Source of the DNA: Bacteroidia bacterium
GTDB lineage: Bacteria; Bacteroidota; Bacteroidia; AKYH767-A; OLB10
Reading direction: 5' to 3'
Length of the DNA: 64,000 nt
Assembly (NCBI GenBank): GCA_037045145.1
Contig: JBAOIA010000012.1
Location: forward strand, 992,001 to 1,056,000
The notes under the pieces are model-generated. The model worked only from the letters and a program-made list of their open reading frames with translations, searched no databases and was not told where the DNA came from. The position numbers and the translations under genes were made by a program. The first letter of the stretch is position 1, and each line of letters begins with the position of its first letter. Shown piece after piece: positions 17,026-25,343 of the stretch.

Positions 17026-17457
17026 TTAGAATGGTAAAAATATTCGCTTTCCGGGCTTGGCATATTTTTTTCTTTTTGTCTTGGTCTTGACTTTTTTCTC
17101 TTCCTTGCGTTGGTTTTTAGCTTCTTCTTCAGGCGTTATTTTTCGCAATGAAATATCCATAAAAATTACATTATTGCCTTTGAGTTTGTTGAATCGGATA
17201 TTTCTTCTTTCATATCCTTGCCTCCAGATCCTGAAACTAACATTGCTGATTACCTGAAACATCCTTGTGTCGAACCTGCCTGACGGATCGGTATAAATTA
17301 TTTTATACATCAAACTGCCTTCATAAATTTCAATCCTTACAGAATCGAGTGACGATAGACTTTTCTTCTCTAAAACTTTTCCTTTTATCTGACAATGTTG
17401 TGCTTGTGCCAATTGTAATGACAACATAAAAACACAACATAAAAATGATTTAATCAT
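17026..17457 (-). CDS. Small exported protein with carboxypeptidase-regulatory-like domain
   Basis: A 143-residue protein with a clear signal peptide (MIKSFLCCVFMLSLQLAQAQ). Residues of about 21-110 look like an Ig-fold CarboxypepD_reg domain (CQIKGKVLEKKSLSSLDSVR, YTDPSGRFDTRMF, RIWRQGYERRNIRF, NVIFMDISLRKI). The tail is strongly basic (EEKKVKTKTKRKKYAKPGKR) and ends in IFLPF. It is probably periplasmic or attached to the envelope through the charged tail. It lies 106 bases upstream of the kinase gene on the same strand; a functional link is possible but not shown. The family role is unknown. Confidence 0.6.
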   Translation of the reverse strand: MIKSFLCCVFMLSLQLAQAQHCQIKGKVLEKKSLSSLDSVRIEIYEGSLMYKIIYTDPSGRFDTRMFQVISNVSFRIWRQGYERRNIRFNKLKGNNVIFMDISLRKITPEEEAKNQRKEEKKVKTKTKRKKYAKPGKRIFLPF

Positions 17458-17592
17458 TATTTTGCGGCAGATTGAAGACTTTAGTCTTATACGTATAATA
17501 TTGAAAATGTTCTGGATATAACAGAATTGCCGCTAAAATTAATATTTTATTATCATTGAGGCATTAATTGAATTAAATTTCACTTTTATGAT

Positions 17593-18453
17593 ATGATAAC
17601 TTTACAAAATCAAACTTTAACAGTTGATATTAAAGAACATGGTGCAGAGCTCTGCAGTTTAAGAAATCTGAACAACTCGATTGAGTATATATGGCAAGCT
17701 AAAGCACAATGGGCAAAACATTCACCAATATTATTTCCCATTGTGGGTCAGTTAAAATATAACGAATATAAATGGCAGGGGAAAACCTATCAAATGGAAC
17801 GCCATGGATTTGCACGTAATATGCCTTTTCGTTTAATAAAGAACGATTTTCATGCTGCCACATTCGAACTGACAGAAAATGCCGAAACACTTAAACAATA
17901 TCCATTTAAATTTACTTTACAACTTCAATATAAATTAAATAATGATACACTGGCACTAACCTATCATATCAAGAACAACAATAGTCATGTCATGCCTTTT
18001 TCCATTGGCGCACATCCTGCATTTAATATACCTCTTTGCACAGATGAAAATTATACCGATTACTATTTAGAGTTTAACGAAAAAGAAAATTGCGGCAATT
18101 GGCTTCTCGAAAATGGACTGCTAAAAAACGAATTACCTTTTTTTAATGATTCCAATTTAATTCCGCTATCTAAACCCTTGTTTGAAAAAGATGCATTGGT
18201 TTTTAAAAATTTACGCTCCAATCAGATTCAGATTAAGAGTAACAAGTCAAGGCACGGACTACAAATTGAATCCCACAATTTTCCATATCTTGGAATATGG
18301 GCGGCAAAAAATGCAGATTTTGTTTGTATAGAACCATGGCATGGAATTGCTGATAGTGTAAATACTTCTGGTGAGATTTTAGAAAAAGAGGGCATCATTT
18401 GTCTTGAACAAAATCAAGACTTCTCTTTTACTTTTTTAATAAAAGTTTTTTAA
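17593..18453 (+). CDS. Aldose 1-epimerase family protein (LacX-like)
   Basis: A 286-residue cytoplasmic protein with the galactose-mutarotase fold. Supporting motifs: ILFPIVGQLKYNEY and MERHGFARNMPF near residues 45-75 with one active-site His, SIGAHPAFNIPL (second His), and CIEPWHGIAD near the C-terminus with the catalytic-type Glu. Length and motif spacing fit the LacX-like branch rather than GalM itself. Family members interconvert alpha and beta anomers of sugars or bind sugar phosphates; the substrate is not evident. It is a single-gene unit, convergent with the outer-membrane protein gene that follows 42 bases away. Confidence 0.85.
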   Translation: MITLQNQTLTVDIKEHGAELCSLRNLNNSIEYIWQAKAQWAKHSPILFPIVGQLKYNEYKWQGKTYQMERHGFARNMPFRLIKNDFHAATFELTENAETLKQYPFKFTLQLQYKLNNDTLALTYHIKNNNSHVMPFSIGAHPAFNIPLCTDENYTDYYLEFNEKENCGNWLLENGLLKNELPFFNDSNLIPLSKPLFEKDALVFKNLRSNQIQIKSNKSRHGLQIESHNFPYLGIWAAKNADFVCIEPWHGIADSVNTSGEILEKEGIICLEQNQDFSFTFLIKVF

Positions 18454-18495
18454 GCAAAGAAGTAACTTATTAAAATTTGAGAAATGTAACAAGTA

Positions 18496-19263
18496 TCAAA
18501 TAGCTACTGAAGTTTGAATTGGTTTTTTCATTTTAATTTTTCTGTTCTTGATGCTTGTACCAATTGAAACATAAAAAAGTTTGCTTGAGTCCACTTTATA
18601 ACTTACAGAAACAGGTTTATCGGGTAGATTAAAACTCTCTTGGTTACTTGTCAAAAAATCGTTGAGATAATATTTTGCTTTTATATAAAAGCCGCCTTTA
18701 AAATTAATTTGTGCAAACAATGAAGGATTAAAAACATTAACATCGTTGCTAAACCATTGTGATTTTTTAGACTTGTCACCATCGAAAAATATCTTCCTTT
18801 TATAGGCAAACATAATTTCAGGTTCGATACCTGCTGTCAGAAAATAGGTTTGCATATTACCTATCTTAACTGCCACAGGAATACCCAAAGAATAAGAGCG
18901 TTGTTTTAAAGTCAATTTCTCGCCACCCACTTTCATGGTATTGATAAATCCAACATTTCTAATAGCAAGTCCTGTATAAAACCCAAACACATTTGAAAAA
19001 TTATAGTGCAATTCCTGACTGGTGTGGAAAAAGGCGCTAAAACGAATTATATTATCTGGTTCTGTAATAGTATTTATACTACCAAAAGGATCATAAACTG
19101 CCTTATCAGAAATCTTTAATTCGCCTGCAGAAAAAATAAACTCTCCGGAATTCATAGCATACCACGATTTGACTGGAGTACGTTGAGTTATACTTTTAAG
19201 GTCTTGTGCATTGCTGAAATTACTTTTACAACAAATCAGCAAAAGCAAAAAATATCGTCTCAT
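18496..19263 (-). CDS. Predicted outer-membrane beta-barrel protein
   Basis: A 255-residue protein with a signal peptide (MRRYFLLLLICCKSNFSNAQ). The body alternates aromatic and polar residues in strands typical of small eight- to ten-stranded barrels (FSAFFHTSQELHYNF, FGFYTGLAIRNVGF, SYSLGIPVAVKIG, YFLTAGIEPEIMFAYK, FAQINFKGGFYIKAKYYL, LFYVSIGTSIK). It resembles the PorT/OmpW-like barrels widespread in the phylum. There is no specific family motif, so ligand and role are unknown. The 253 bases upstream, shared with the adhesin gene on the opposite strand, carry a weak TATTTTTG box at 19281-19288 on the minus strand. Confidence 0.65.
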   Translation of the reverse strand: MRRYFLLLLICCKSNFSNAQDLKSITQRTPVKSWYAMNSGEFIFSAGELKISDKAVYDPFGSINTITEPDNIIRFSAFFHTSQELHYNFSNVFGFYTGLAIRNVGFINTMKVGGEKLTLKQRSYSLGIPVAVKIGNMQTYFLTAGIEPEIMFAYKRKIFFDGDKSKKSQWFSNDVNVFNPSLFAQINFKGGFYIKAKYYLNDFLTSNQESFNLPDKPVSVSYKVDSSKLFYVSIGTSIKNRKIKMKKPIQTSVAI

Positions 19264-19516
19264 ATAAATCTTTTTTTAGTCAAAAATAGCAATTCTGCTA
19301 ATTCAATTAGCTATTTGGAATAAGCCTAACAATATCACAAATGCTTAAAATTGAGTATATCTGAGTAGTTTTTAGTATCAATTACGAAAGCCAATATCCA
19401 TTTTTTGAATTTTCACCCAATAAAATCCTTCTTTTACCAAATAGCCATCTCTTTATGGACCGGGCAATCTTAACTTGCTTGGGTTAAATTTTAATTAATA
19501 ACATAAATCACTAAAA

Positions 19517-19846
19517 ATGGAAAAACAAATTATCCCGCAAAAACTATTTAGTGCATTAAAAGTGGTATTCGTTTTTATCGCTATGTTCTTTTTTAAAGGA
19601 GCAATTGCACAAACACAAACATTCACATCATCAGGAACATTTACTGTTCCCGCAGGAGTCACTACTGTACAGGTTGAAGCCTGGGGCGGTGGTGGTGCCG
19701 GTGGTGGTGTAGCATCAGGCTTTTTACCCTCCAAATCGTGCCGGTGGTGGCGGTGGTGGTGGTGCCTATTTAAAAAACACATCTGTTACTGTAATTCCCG
19801 GCAGTACAGTAACCATCACAGTTGGTGCAGGAGGTACAGGGGTTAA
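19517..19846 (+). CDS. Adhesin fragment 1: signal peptide and start of Gly-rich domain
   Basis: The ATG at 19517 starts a long signal peptide (residues 1 to about 32, KVVFVFIAMFFFKGAIAQ). It is followed by TFTSSGTFTVPAG and VEAWGGGGAGGG, the opening of a glycine-rich domain common at the N-terminus of Bacteroidota adhesins. After VASG the frame degenerates into Trp/Arg/Cys-rich sequence (CRWWRWWWC), an out-of-frame reading of Gly codons, which places the shift at about 19721-19725. Confidence 0.55.
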   Translation: MEKQIIPQKLFSALKVVFVFIAMFFFKGAIAQTQTFTSSGTFTVPAGVTTVQVEAWGGGGAGGGVASGFLPSKSCRWWRWWWCLFKKHICYCNSRQYSNHHSWCRRYRG

Positions 19847-22361
19847 TGGTGCCGATGGAAACAATGGTGGTGCCTCATCCTTTGGAGGTCTTGTAACTGT
19901 AAGCGGTGGTAATGGTGGTAAACATGGAAGTAATTCACCAGCTAATGGCGCAGCAGGTACCGGTTCATTTGGAACACGCAATGGTGGAAATGGTGCAGCT
20001 GCATCCGGAGGCAATTCCGGTGGCGGTGGTGGTGGAGCAGGTACTACCGGAAATGGTGGTAATGCTTCTGGCATGACTGGTGGTACCGGTGGAGCCGGTG
20101 GAGGCGGAAATGGTGCTAACGGAAGATCAAGTAATGGAGATGGTGCTGATGCATCTGCGTTGTCAGGTGGTGGTGCCGGTGGCAGAAACAGTAGTAGCCA
20201 ATGGGGAAGCCGTACAGGTGGTGATGGATACAGAGGTCAGGTAATTGTTTCATGGATTTGTCCTGCTTATAATATTACTGCAATTTCTGCGGTTACTCCC
20301 ATTTGTCCTACACCCGGTACTTCTGATATTAGTTTAACAGGGTCAGTTACAGATTTACCTGTTGGATTATATACTGTAACCTATAACCGCAGTTTACCTT
20401 CTGCAACTGGTTTAACAAGTACAATGACAGTAACTACTGCCGGTAGTGGAATTTTTACTGCCACAGGTTTAACTTCAAGTGGTTCATCGGTAATTACTGT
20501 TACCAATTTAAGTTCGGGTGCTCCCGGAGGTTTATGCTCATCTTCAATCACAACCAACAATACTGTAGCTATTACCGTTAATGCTGCGCCTTCAGTAACT
20601 GCAAGTAATGATGGTGCAGTATGTGAAGGTCAAACTATACAACTTCATGCTGTAGCAACAGGTGTTACATTTCAATGGTCGGGTCCTTCAGGATTCAGTA
20701 GCACCTTACAAGACCCAACCGTAGCCGGTGCTGCTGTTGCCAATGCCGGTACATATACTGTAACTGCTACAGATCCAATAGCCGGATGTTCTGCAACTGC
20801 AACCACCAATGTTGTGGTAAATGCTTTGCCTAATGCAAATGCCAGCAGCAATTCGCCTGTTTGTGCCGGACTCTCAATTAACTTATCAACTCCATCAGTA
20901 TCTGGTGCCAGCTATGTATGGAGCGGTCCTGATGGTTTCACGAGTACAATTCGTAACCCTTCAATTTCAAATGCTCAAGCAGTTAATGATGGTAACTATA
21001 TTGTTGTTGTTACCAGTTCTGCCGGCTGTACTAATACATCAAATGTAACTGTTAGTGTAATCAATCCTCCGGTTGCATCTGCTTCAAGCAATTCCCCGCT
21101 ATGTACTGCAACAACACTTAATCTTTCTGCAAGTCCCTCAGGTGCAACTTATGCTTGGAGTGGGCCTGCAGGATATACAAGTTCCTCACAAAACCCGACA
21201 CGAAGCAATGCAACTTTAGCGATGAGTGGTACTTATACTGTAACTGTAACTCTAGGTGGATGTTCTTCAACATCTTCTACAACTGTTGCAGTCGATCAGG
21301 CACCAACAGGTACTCCTACGGTTTCAAATGCAACTGTATGTGAAGGTTCATCTGTAACATTAAATGCCAATCAGGGATTACCTGTTTCTTATTCTGCTTC
21401 ACCAAACGTAAGCATACCGGATAATAATGTAAGCGGAGTAAATTCAACTATTACAATTCCTGCACAAACTATTGCTTCTGCTACCCAGCTGACTATAGGA
21501 ATAAATGTTAACCATACATGGGTAGGTGATGTTATTGCAAAAGTTACTTCACCTTCAGGAGTTATTACAGTATTTGACCGTCCGGGTGTGCCTGCTTCAA
21601 GTAATGGTAACAGTCAAAATTTAAGCGGATATTATGAGTTTAATGTAAGTGCAGGTACTGTTCTCCCTGAATCAAACTCTGGTCCAACAACGATTCCTAC
21701 CGGAACTTATGCTCCTTCAAATACAAATGGTACAATAAATACAAATTGGAGTGGAATGACATTCCCAATGAATGCCGGAGGCAACTGGGTACTAAACATG
21801 TCTGACAGAGCAGGTGGTGATCTAGGAACATTAGTTTCTTGGACAGTAACTATTGTAACTAATTCTGGAATCACTTATACCTGGACATCTACACCAAACG
21901 GATTTAATTCAACAGATGAAAATCCAACTGCAACCATAACCGGAACTACAACTTATAATCTTGCCGCAACAGCAAATGGTTGTACAGCAAACACAACAGT
22001 AAGTGTTAATGCAATACCGGGGCCTATGGCGATGGCAAGCAGCAATGCTCCTATCTGTGATGGTAATGATATTAACTTTGTTGCTGACAACTTAGCCGGT
22101 GGTCAAGGTAGTGGTAACACTTACCAGTGGTATGACCCCAACAACTTACCTTTCAGCTCTCAGCAAAACCCAAATATATTTGGTGCAACTGCTGCTTATA
22201 ATGGCATCTACACTGTGGTTGTAACCAATCAATATTTGTGTACTGCAACAACTTCTGTTCAGGTTGATGTCAATCCAAATCCAACAATAAGTGTATCGTC
22301 ACAAATTAATGTTAATTGTTTTGGCGAAAGCAATGGATCTATTACAACAAACACAAGCTAA
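19713..22361 (+). CDS. Adhesin fragment 2: Gly-rich, Ig-like repeats and P-domain
   Basis: This frame is open from just after a TAG at 19710-19712. It first gives a Gly/Asn/Ala-rich domain (VTVIPGSTVTITVGAGGTG, then many GGxGG units). From about 20570 come Ig/PKD-like repeats of about 80 residues that share openings like ASSNSPVCAGLSINLS and YVWSGPDGFTST. At about 21370-21870 there is a P/Homo-B proprotein-convertase-type domain: VSIPDNNVSGVNSTITI, INVNHTWVGDVIAKVTSPSG, GGNWVLNMSDRAGGDLGTL. Another Ig-like repeat follows, then the start of a SprB repeat (VNCFGESNGSITTNTS) cut by TAA. The first in-frame ATG is at 20073. P-domains here are structural and are usually found beside secreted proteases or adhesins. 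Confidence 0.6.
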   Translation, partial: HQAFYPPNRAGGGGGGGAYLKNTSVTVIPGSTVTITVGAGGTGVNGADGNNGGASSFGGLVTVSGGNGGKHGSNSPANGAAGTGSFGTRNGGNGAAASGGNSGGGGGGAGTTGNGGNASGMTGGTGGAGGGGNGANGRSSNGDGADASALSGGGAGGRNSSSQWGSRTGGDGYRGQVIVSWICPAYNITAISAVTPICPTPGTSDISLTGSVTDLPVGLYTVTYNRSLPSATGLTSTMTVTTAGSGIFTATGLTSSGSSVITVTNLSSGAPGGLCSSSITTNNTVAITVNAAPSVTASNDGAVCEGQTIQLHAVATGVTFQWSGPSGFSSTLQDPTVAGAAVANAGTYTVTATDPIAGCSATATTNVVVNALPNANASSNSPVCAGLSINLSTPSVSGASYVWSGPDGFTSTIRNPSISNAQAVNDGNYIVVVTSSAGCTNTSNVTVSVINPPVASASSNSPLCTATTLNLSASPSGATYAWSGPAGYTSSSQNPTRSNATLAMSGTYTVTVTLGGCSSTSSTTVAVDQAPTGTPTVSNATVCEGSSVTLNANQGLPVSYSASPNVSIPDNNVSGVNSTITIPAQTIASATQLTIGINVNHTWVGDVIAKVTSPSGVITVFDRPGVPASSNGNSQNLSGYYEFNVSAGTVLPESNSGPTTIPTGTYAPSNTNGTINTNWSGMTFPMNAGGNWVLNMSDRAGGDLGTLVSWTVTIVTNSGITYTWTSTPNGFNSTDENPTATITGTTTYNLAATANGCTANTTVSVNAIPGPMAMASSNAPICDGNDINFVADNLAGGQGSGNTYQWYDPNNLPFSSQQNPNIFGATAAYNGIYTVVVTNQYLCTATTSVQVDVNPNPTISVSSQINVNCFGESNGSITTNTS

Positions 22362-24597
22362 TGGTACCGGTCCTTATGCCTATACAATTGACTTTATAAA
22401 CTTTAATGTGGATGGAATATTTGATAATCTTCCAACCGGTACTTATACAGTGTATGTTAGTGATGCCAATGCTTGTCAGAATACAGTAACAACAACAATT
22501 ACTGAACCTGACTTGCTGCAATTTACAAAAACATATACTGATCAACAATGTCCATCAACATTTGGTAGTATTACTATGAATGCAATTGGTGGAACAACAC
22601 CCTACATGTACAGTTATGATAATGGAAACACTTTTGTAAACAACAATGCTAATCTAAATCTTACTGCCGGTAACTATGATGTATTGGTTCAAGATGCTCA
22701 CATGTGTATAACCAATGCCGAACAACAGAATATTGTTTTAGTAAATACGCCATCAACTGCAGCAATGTCTGTTTCTTCTCAAAACGGAAATGAACTTTGT
22801 ATTGGTGGTTCAACAACACTTTCTGCAGTAGGCGGCACATTAGGTTCTACTGCTGACTGGAAATGGTATAAAACAAGCTGCGGTTTGACACCCGTTGGTA
22901 CAGGGCCGTCAATTACAGTAAATCCATCATCCAGTACAGCTTATTATGTACGTGCAGAAGATGTTTGCGGTGCAACACCTTGTGCTGATTTATCATTAGC
23001 AATTACTGTTGGTGTTCCATCAGCAGCGGTTACCGTTCCTATGACTGGAATGCCGCAAAATATCTGTGCCGGAACCACAGCAAACCTTTCAATTAATGCA
23101 GTAGGTAATACAACACAATATGTTTGGGATGCTCCATTAGGAAGCTATTTCAATGGAAACCCACTTAATGTATCACCCTTCATTACGAATACTCCTAATG
23201 TACAGGTAACTTTTGGAAACCCTATTACTTCTTTCTATAAAGTAGGTGTACAAGCAGCAAATGCCTGTGGAAGTACCATTCGTAAAATACAACAGACACG
23301 TGGTGTAATCTCTGTACCTAAAACAATTATTGGCCCCGGTACGGTATGTGAAAACACGAATAATGTAGCCTATAATATTACCCCCATTGATGGCGCATCT
23401 CAATACCAATGGAGTATTACAGGTGATGCTGCTGTTTCAGGAAATGGCACCAATGTAACTATAGACTTTGGCCCAACATGGAATAGCGGAACCGTTTGTG
23501 TGGCTGCTCAAACAACCTGCTATACCACCCCGGTAAAATGTATCAGTCTTAGTAAATCTGCCGGTTTACCAAATAATCTATCAGGTAATTTCACTGCATG
23601 TCCGAACACAAATCAGACTTATTCAGTAACTGCATTACCGGGTGCTGCAGTATATAACTGGACATTACCAAATGGTGCCTCCGGATCATCAAACAATAAC
23701 GCTATAAATGTTGCCTTTGGCAATGGATACAATAGTGTTGGAGATGTTTGTGTAAGTGTTACAAGTATATGTGGAGTAACATCTCCATTAAAATGTAAAA
23801 CTGTTGCTCCGGGATTACCAATGGTTCCTCCAACAATTACTGGAATCACAAACGGAATTTGTAATCAATCCGTTGCTTATAGTGCACCAATACAATCAGG
23901 TACCAGTTACAATTGGACAGCACCGGCAGGTGCCAATGTAATCGGACAAGGAAACAACTCTGTAAACATTCAATTTTCGACATTAACAACCGGACAAGTT
24001 TGTGTTGTTGCAAGCAATACCTGTGGCGCAAGTTCGCCACGTTGCGTAGCTGTAAAAGGAGCACCAAATCCACCAACAGAAATTTCTGCTTTACCTTCCA
24101 GTTGGTGTGCAAACACTCAGGGAATTGAACTTACGGCAGATGTCAGCAACACAACAGGTTCTTATACTTTGAACTGGAGCTATCCATCTGCACCTGTTGC
24201 AACGTATGTTGCTGGTGGTGGTAATTCAAACAACCTTACACTTGATTGGGGTACCGGTAATGGAGTGATTGCACTTACTGCCAGTAATGGCTGTGGTTCT
24301 GCCACTAAAACTTTTAATGCAACAACCAATTGTCGCGAATCAGAAGAGTTAACTACAACTGGTTTCAACATGTATCCAAATCCTGCGTCTGATATAGTAA
24401 ATATTGAATTCTGGTCAGATAAAGAAGGTATGCAAAAAACAATTAAGGTTATTGATTTGAGTGGTCGTACTGTTATGGCTCAGAATTTCCAAAGCTTAAG
24501 TGGCAGTCAATCCGTTCAGATTAACTTAGCTCAATTTGCGAAAGGAGTATATATGATTGAACTCAATGGTCAAAGAAATAAGCTGGTTATAGAGTAA
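22291..24597 (+). CDS. Adhesin fragment 3: SprB-like and PKD-like repeats with T9SS sorting domain
   Basis: The first 20 codons of this frame are out of register with the gene; true coding resumes at about 22352 with QANGTGPYAYTID. It completes a SprB repeat (FDNLPTGTYTVYVSDANACQN, TITEPDLL), then a second one (GGTTPYMYSYDNG, LTAGNYDVLVQDAHMC). PKD-like repeats of about 80 residues follow, with YVWDAPLGSYF, YQWSITGDAAVSG, YNWTLPNGASGS and YNWTAPAGANVIG. The end is a type A sorting domain (FNMYPNPASDIVNIEFWSD, IKVIDLSGRTVM, AQFAKGVYMIELNGQ). Confidence 0.6.
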   Translation: MYRHKLMLIVLAKAMDLLQQTQANGTGPYAYTIDFINFNVDGIFDNLPTGTYTVYVSDANACQNTVTTTITEPDLLQFTKTYTDQQCPSTFGSITMNAIGGTTPYMYSYDNGNTFVNNNANLNLTAGNYDVLVQDAHMCITNAEQQNIVLVNTPSTAAMSVSSQNGNELCIGGSTTLSAVGGTLGSTADWKWYKTSCGLTPVGTGPSITVNPSSSTAYYVRAEDVCGATPCADLSLAITVGVPSAAVTVPMTGMPQNICAGTTANLSINAVGNTTQYVWDAPLGSYFNGNPLNVSPFITNTPNVQVTFGNPITSFYKVGVQAANACGSTIRKIQQTRGVISVPKTIIGPGTVCENTNNVAYNITPIDGASQYQWSITGDAAVSGNGTNVTIDFGPTWNSGTVCVAAQTTCYTTPVKCISLSKSAGLPNNLSGNFTACPNTNQTYSVTALPGAAVYNWTLPNGASGSSNNNAINVAFGNGYNSVGDVCVSVTSICGVTSPLKCKTVAPGLPMVPPTITGITNGICNQSVAYSAPIQSGTSYNWTAPAGANVIGQGNNSVNIQFSTLTTGQVCVVASNTCGASSPRCVAVKGAPNPPTEISALPSSWCANTQGIELTADVSNTTGSYTLNWSYPSAPVATYVAGGGNSNNLTLDWGTGNGVIALTASNGCGSATKTFNATTNCRESEELTTTGFNMYPNPASDIVNIEFWSDKEGMQKTIKVIDLSGRTVMAQNFQSLSGSQSVQINLAQFAKGVYMIELNGQRNKLVIE

Positions 24598-24625
24598 ACC
24601 GGCAACGCTGAAACCAAATAAAGCG

Positions 24626-24652
24626 AGGGTAGCCAAAAGGCTGCCCTTTTTT
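24626..24652 (+). terminator. Rho-independent terminator after the adhesin gene
   Basis: AGGGTAGCC pairs with GGCTGCCCT (one T-G pair) around the loop AAAA, followed by six T. It begins 28 bases after the stop codon. Confidence 0.85.
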
Positions 24653-24782
24653 CTTTTTTGCCCATTTCATCATATTTGTAAAAAGTTTCTACTTTTGATG
24701 CTGTCTTTTGAAGTGACCACTTAAAGCTGTTTTGCTATAATTGATTCATTATCATGAAAGGACTTGTAAAAAACGACAGTAT

Positions 24783-25268
24783 ATGAACAAAAAAGAAATT
24801 GAAGAACTTATTCGCTTTGTTGCCAAAGCCGGAGTGAGTGAAGTGCACCTTGAACAAAAGGATTTTAAAATTACTATTAAAAACCCAACTAAAGAACAAA
24901 TTGTGCATGTAGCTCCTGCCGTACAGCCTGTCATGCAAATGCCGGCACCAGCTCAACCCCAACAAATAGTTGCGGCTCCAGCAACTGCAGCGGCTCCAGC
25001 AGCGAAACCTGAAGGAGATGATTCAAAATACAAAACTATAAAGTCACCAATGATTGGTACTTTTTATAGAACTCCATCACCGGACAAACCAAATTTTGTA
25101 AATGTTGGTGATGAAGTAAAAGAAGGACAGGTTATTTGTATTATTGAAGCAATGAAACTGTTTAATGAAATAGAAAGTGACATTAAAGGTAAAATTGTAA
25201 AAGTTCTGGTAGAGCATTCTTCTCCTATAGAATACGATCAACCATTATTTTTAATTGACCCATCCTGA
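24783..25268 (+). CDS. accB: Acetyl-CoA carboxylase biotin carboxyl carrier protein
   Basis: A 161-residue carrier. The start at 24783 (MNKKEIEELIRFVAKAGVSE) matches AccB; the in-frame Met at 24741 would add 14 unrelated residues. An N-terminal helical domain (about 1-40) is followed by a flexible Pro/Ala/Gln linker (about 43-78) and the biotinyl domain (about 83-161), with SPMIGTFYRTPSPDKPNFV, the AccB-specific thumb, and the biotinylation site EAMKLFNEI (Lys125). It carries carboxybiotin between AccC and the carboxyltransferase in the first step of fatty acid synthesis. accC follows 75 bases downstream on the same strand, the usual accBC operon. A TACTTTTG box at 24690-24697 may be part of its promoter. 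Confidence 0.95.
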   Translation: MNKKEIEELIRFVAKAGVSEVHLEQKDFKITIKNPTKEQIVHVAPAVQPVMQMPAPAQPQQIVAAPATAAAPAAKPEGDDSKYKTIKSPMIGTFYRTPSPDKPNFVNVGDEVKEGQVICIIEAMKLFNEIESDIKGKIVKVLVEHSSPIEYDQPLFLIDPS

Positions 25269-25343
25269 TTAATTCAATTAGCATTTTCTTAGAATCATTA
25301 AGCACTTTGTGACTTTTTTAATTTCATCATTACCGAACTAATT

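Larger units (their letters stand above)
19517..24597 (+). pseudogene. Large multi-domain T9SS adhesin gene, interrupted by two one-base frameshifts
   Basis: Read through, this is one gene of about 1,690 codons: signal peptide, Gly-rich domain, Ig-like repeats, a P-domain, SprB-like repeat, PKD-like repeats and a type A sorting domain. It is split into three frames. The first shift is at the T5 run 19721-19725: one fewer T would join GVASG to the downstream RAGGGGGGG. The second is at about 22349-22351: one fewer A would join GSITT to QANGTGPYAYTID. Domain continuity across both joins is strong, and no segment is missing. Either the strain carries a decayed or phase-variable adhesin, or the assembly has two homopolymer errors. 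The encoded product would otherwise be a secreted, surface-attached filament-like protein related to the SprB gliding-adhesin style. A strong terminator follows at 24626. Confidence 0.8.

Noticed and set aside
19495..20074. Pro/His-rich minus-strand frames opposite the adhesin start
   Set aside because: They mirror the Gly-rich repeat of the real gene (Pro from Gly codons) and have no independent support.
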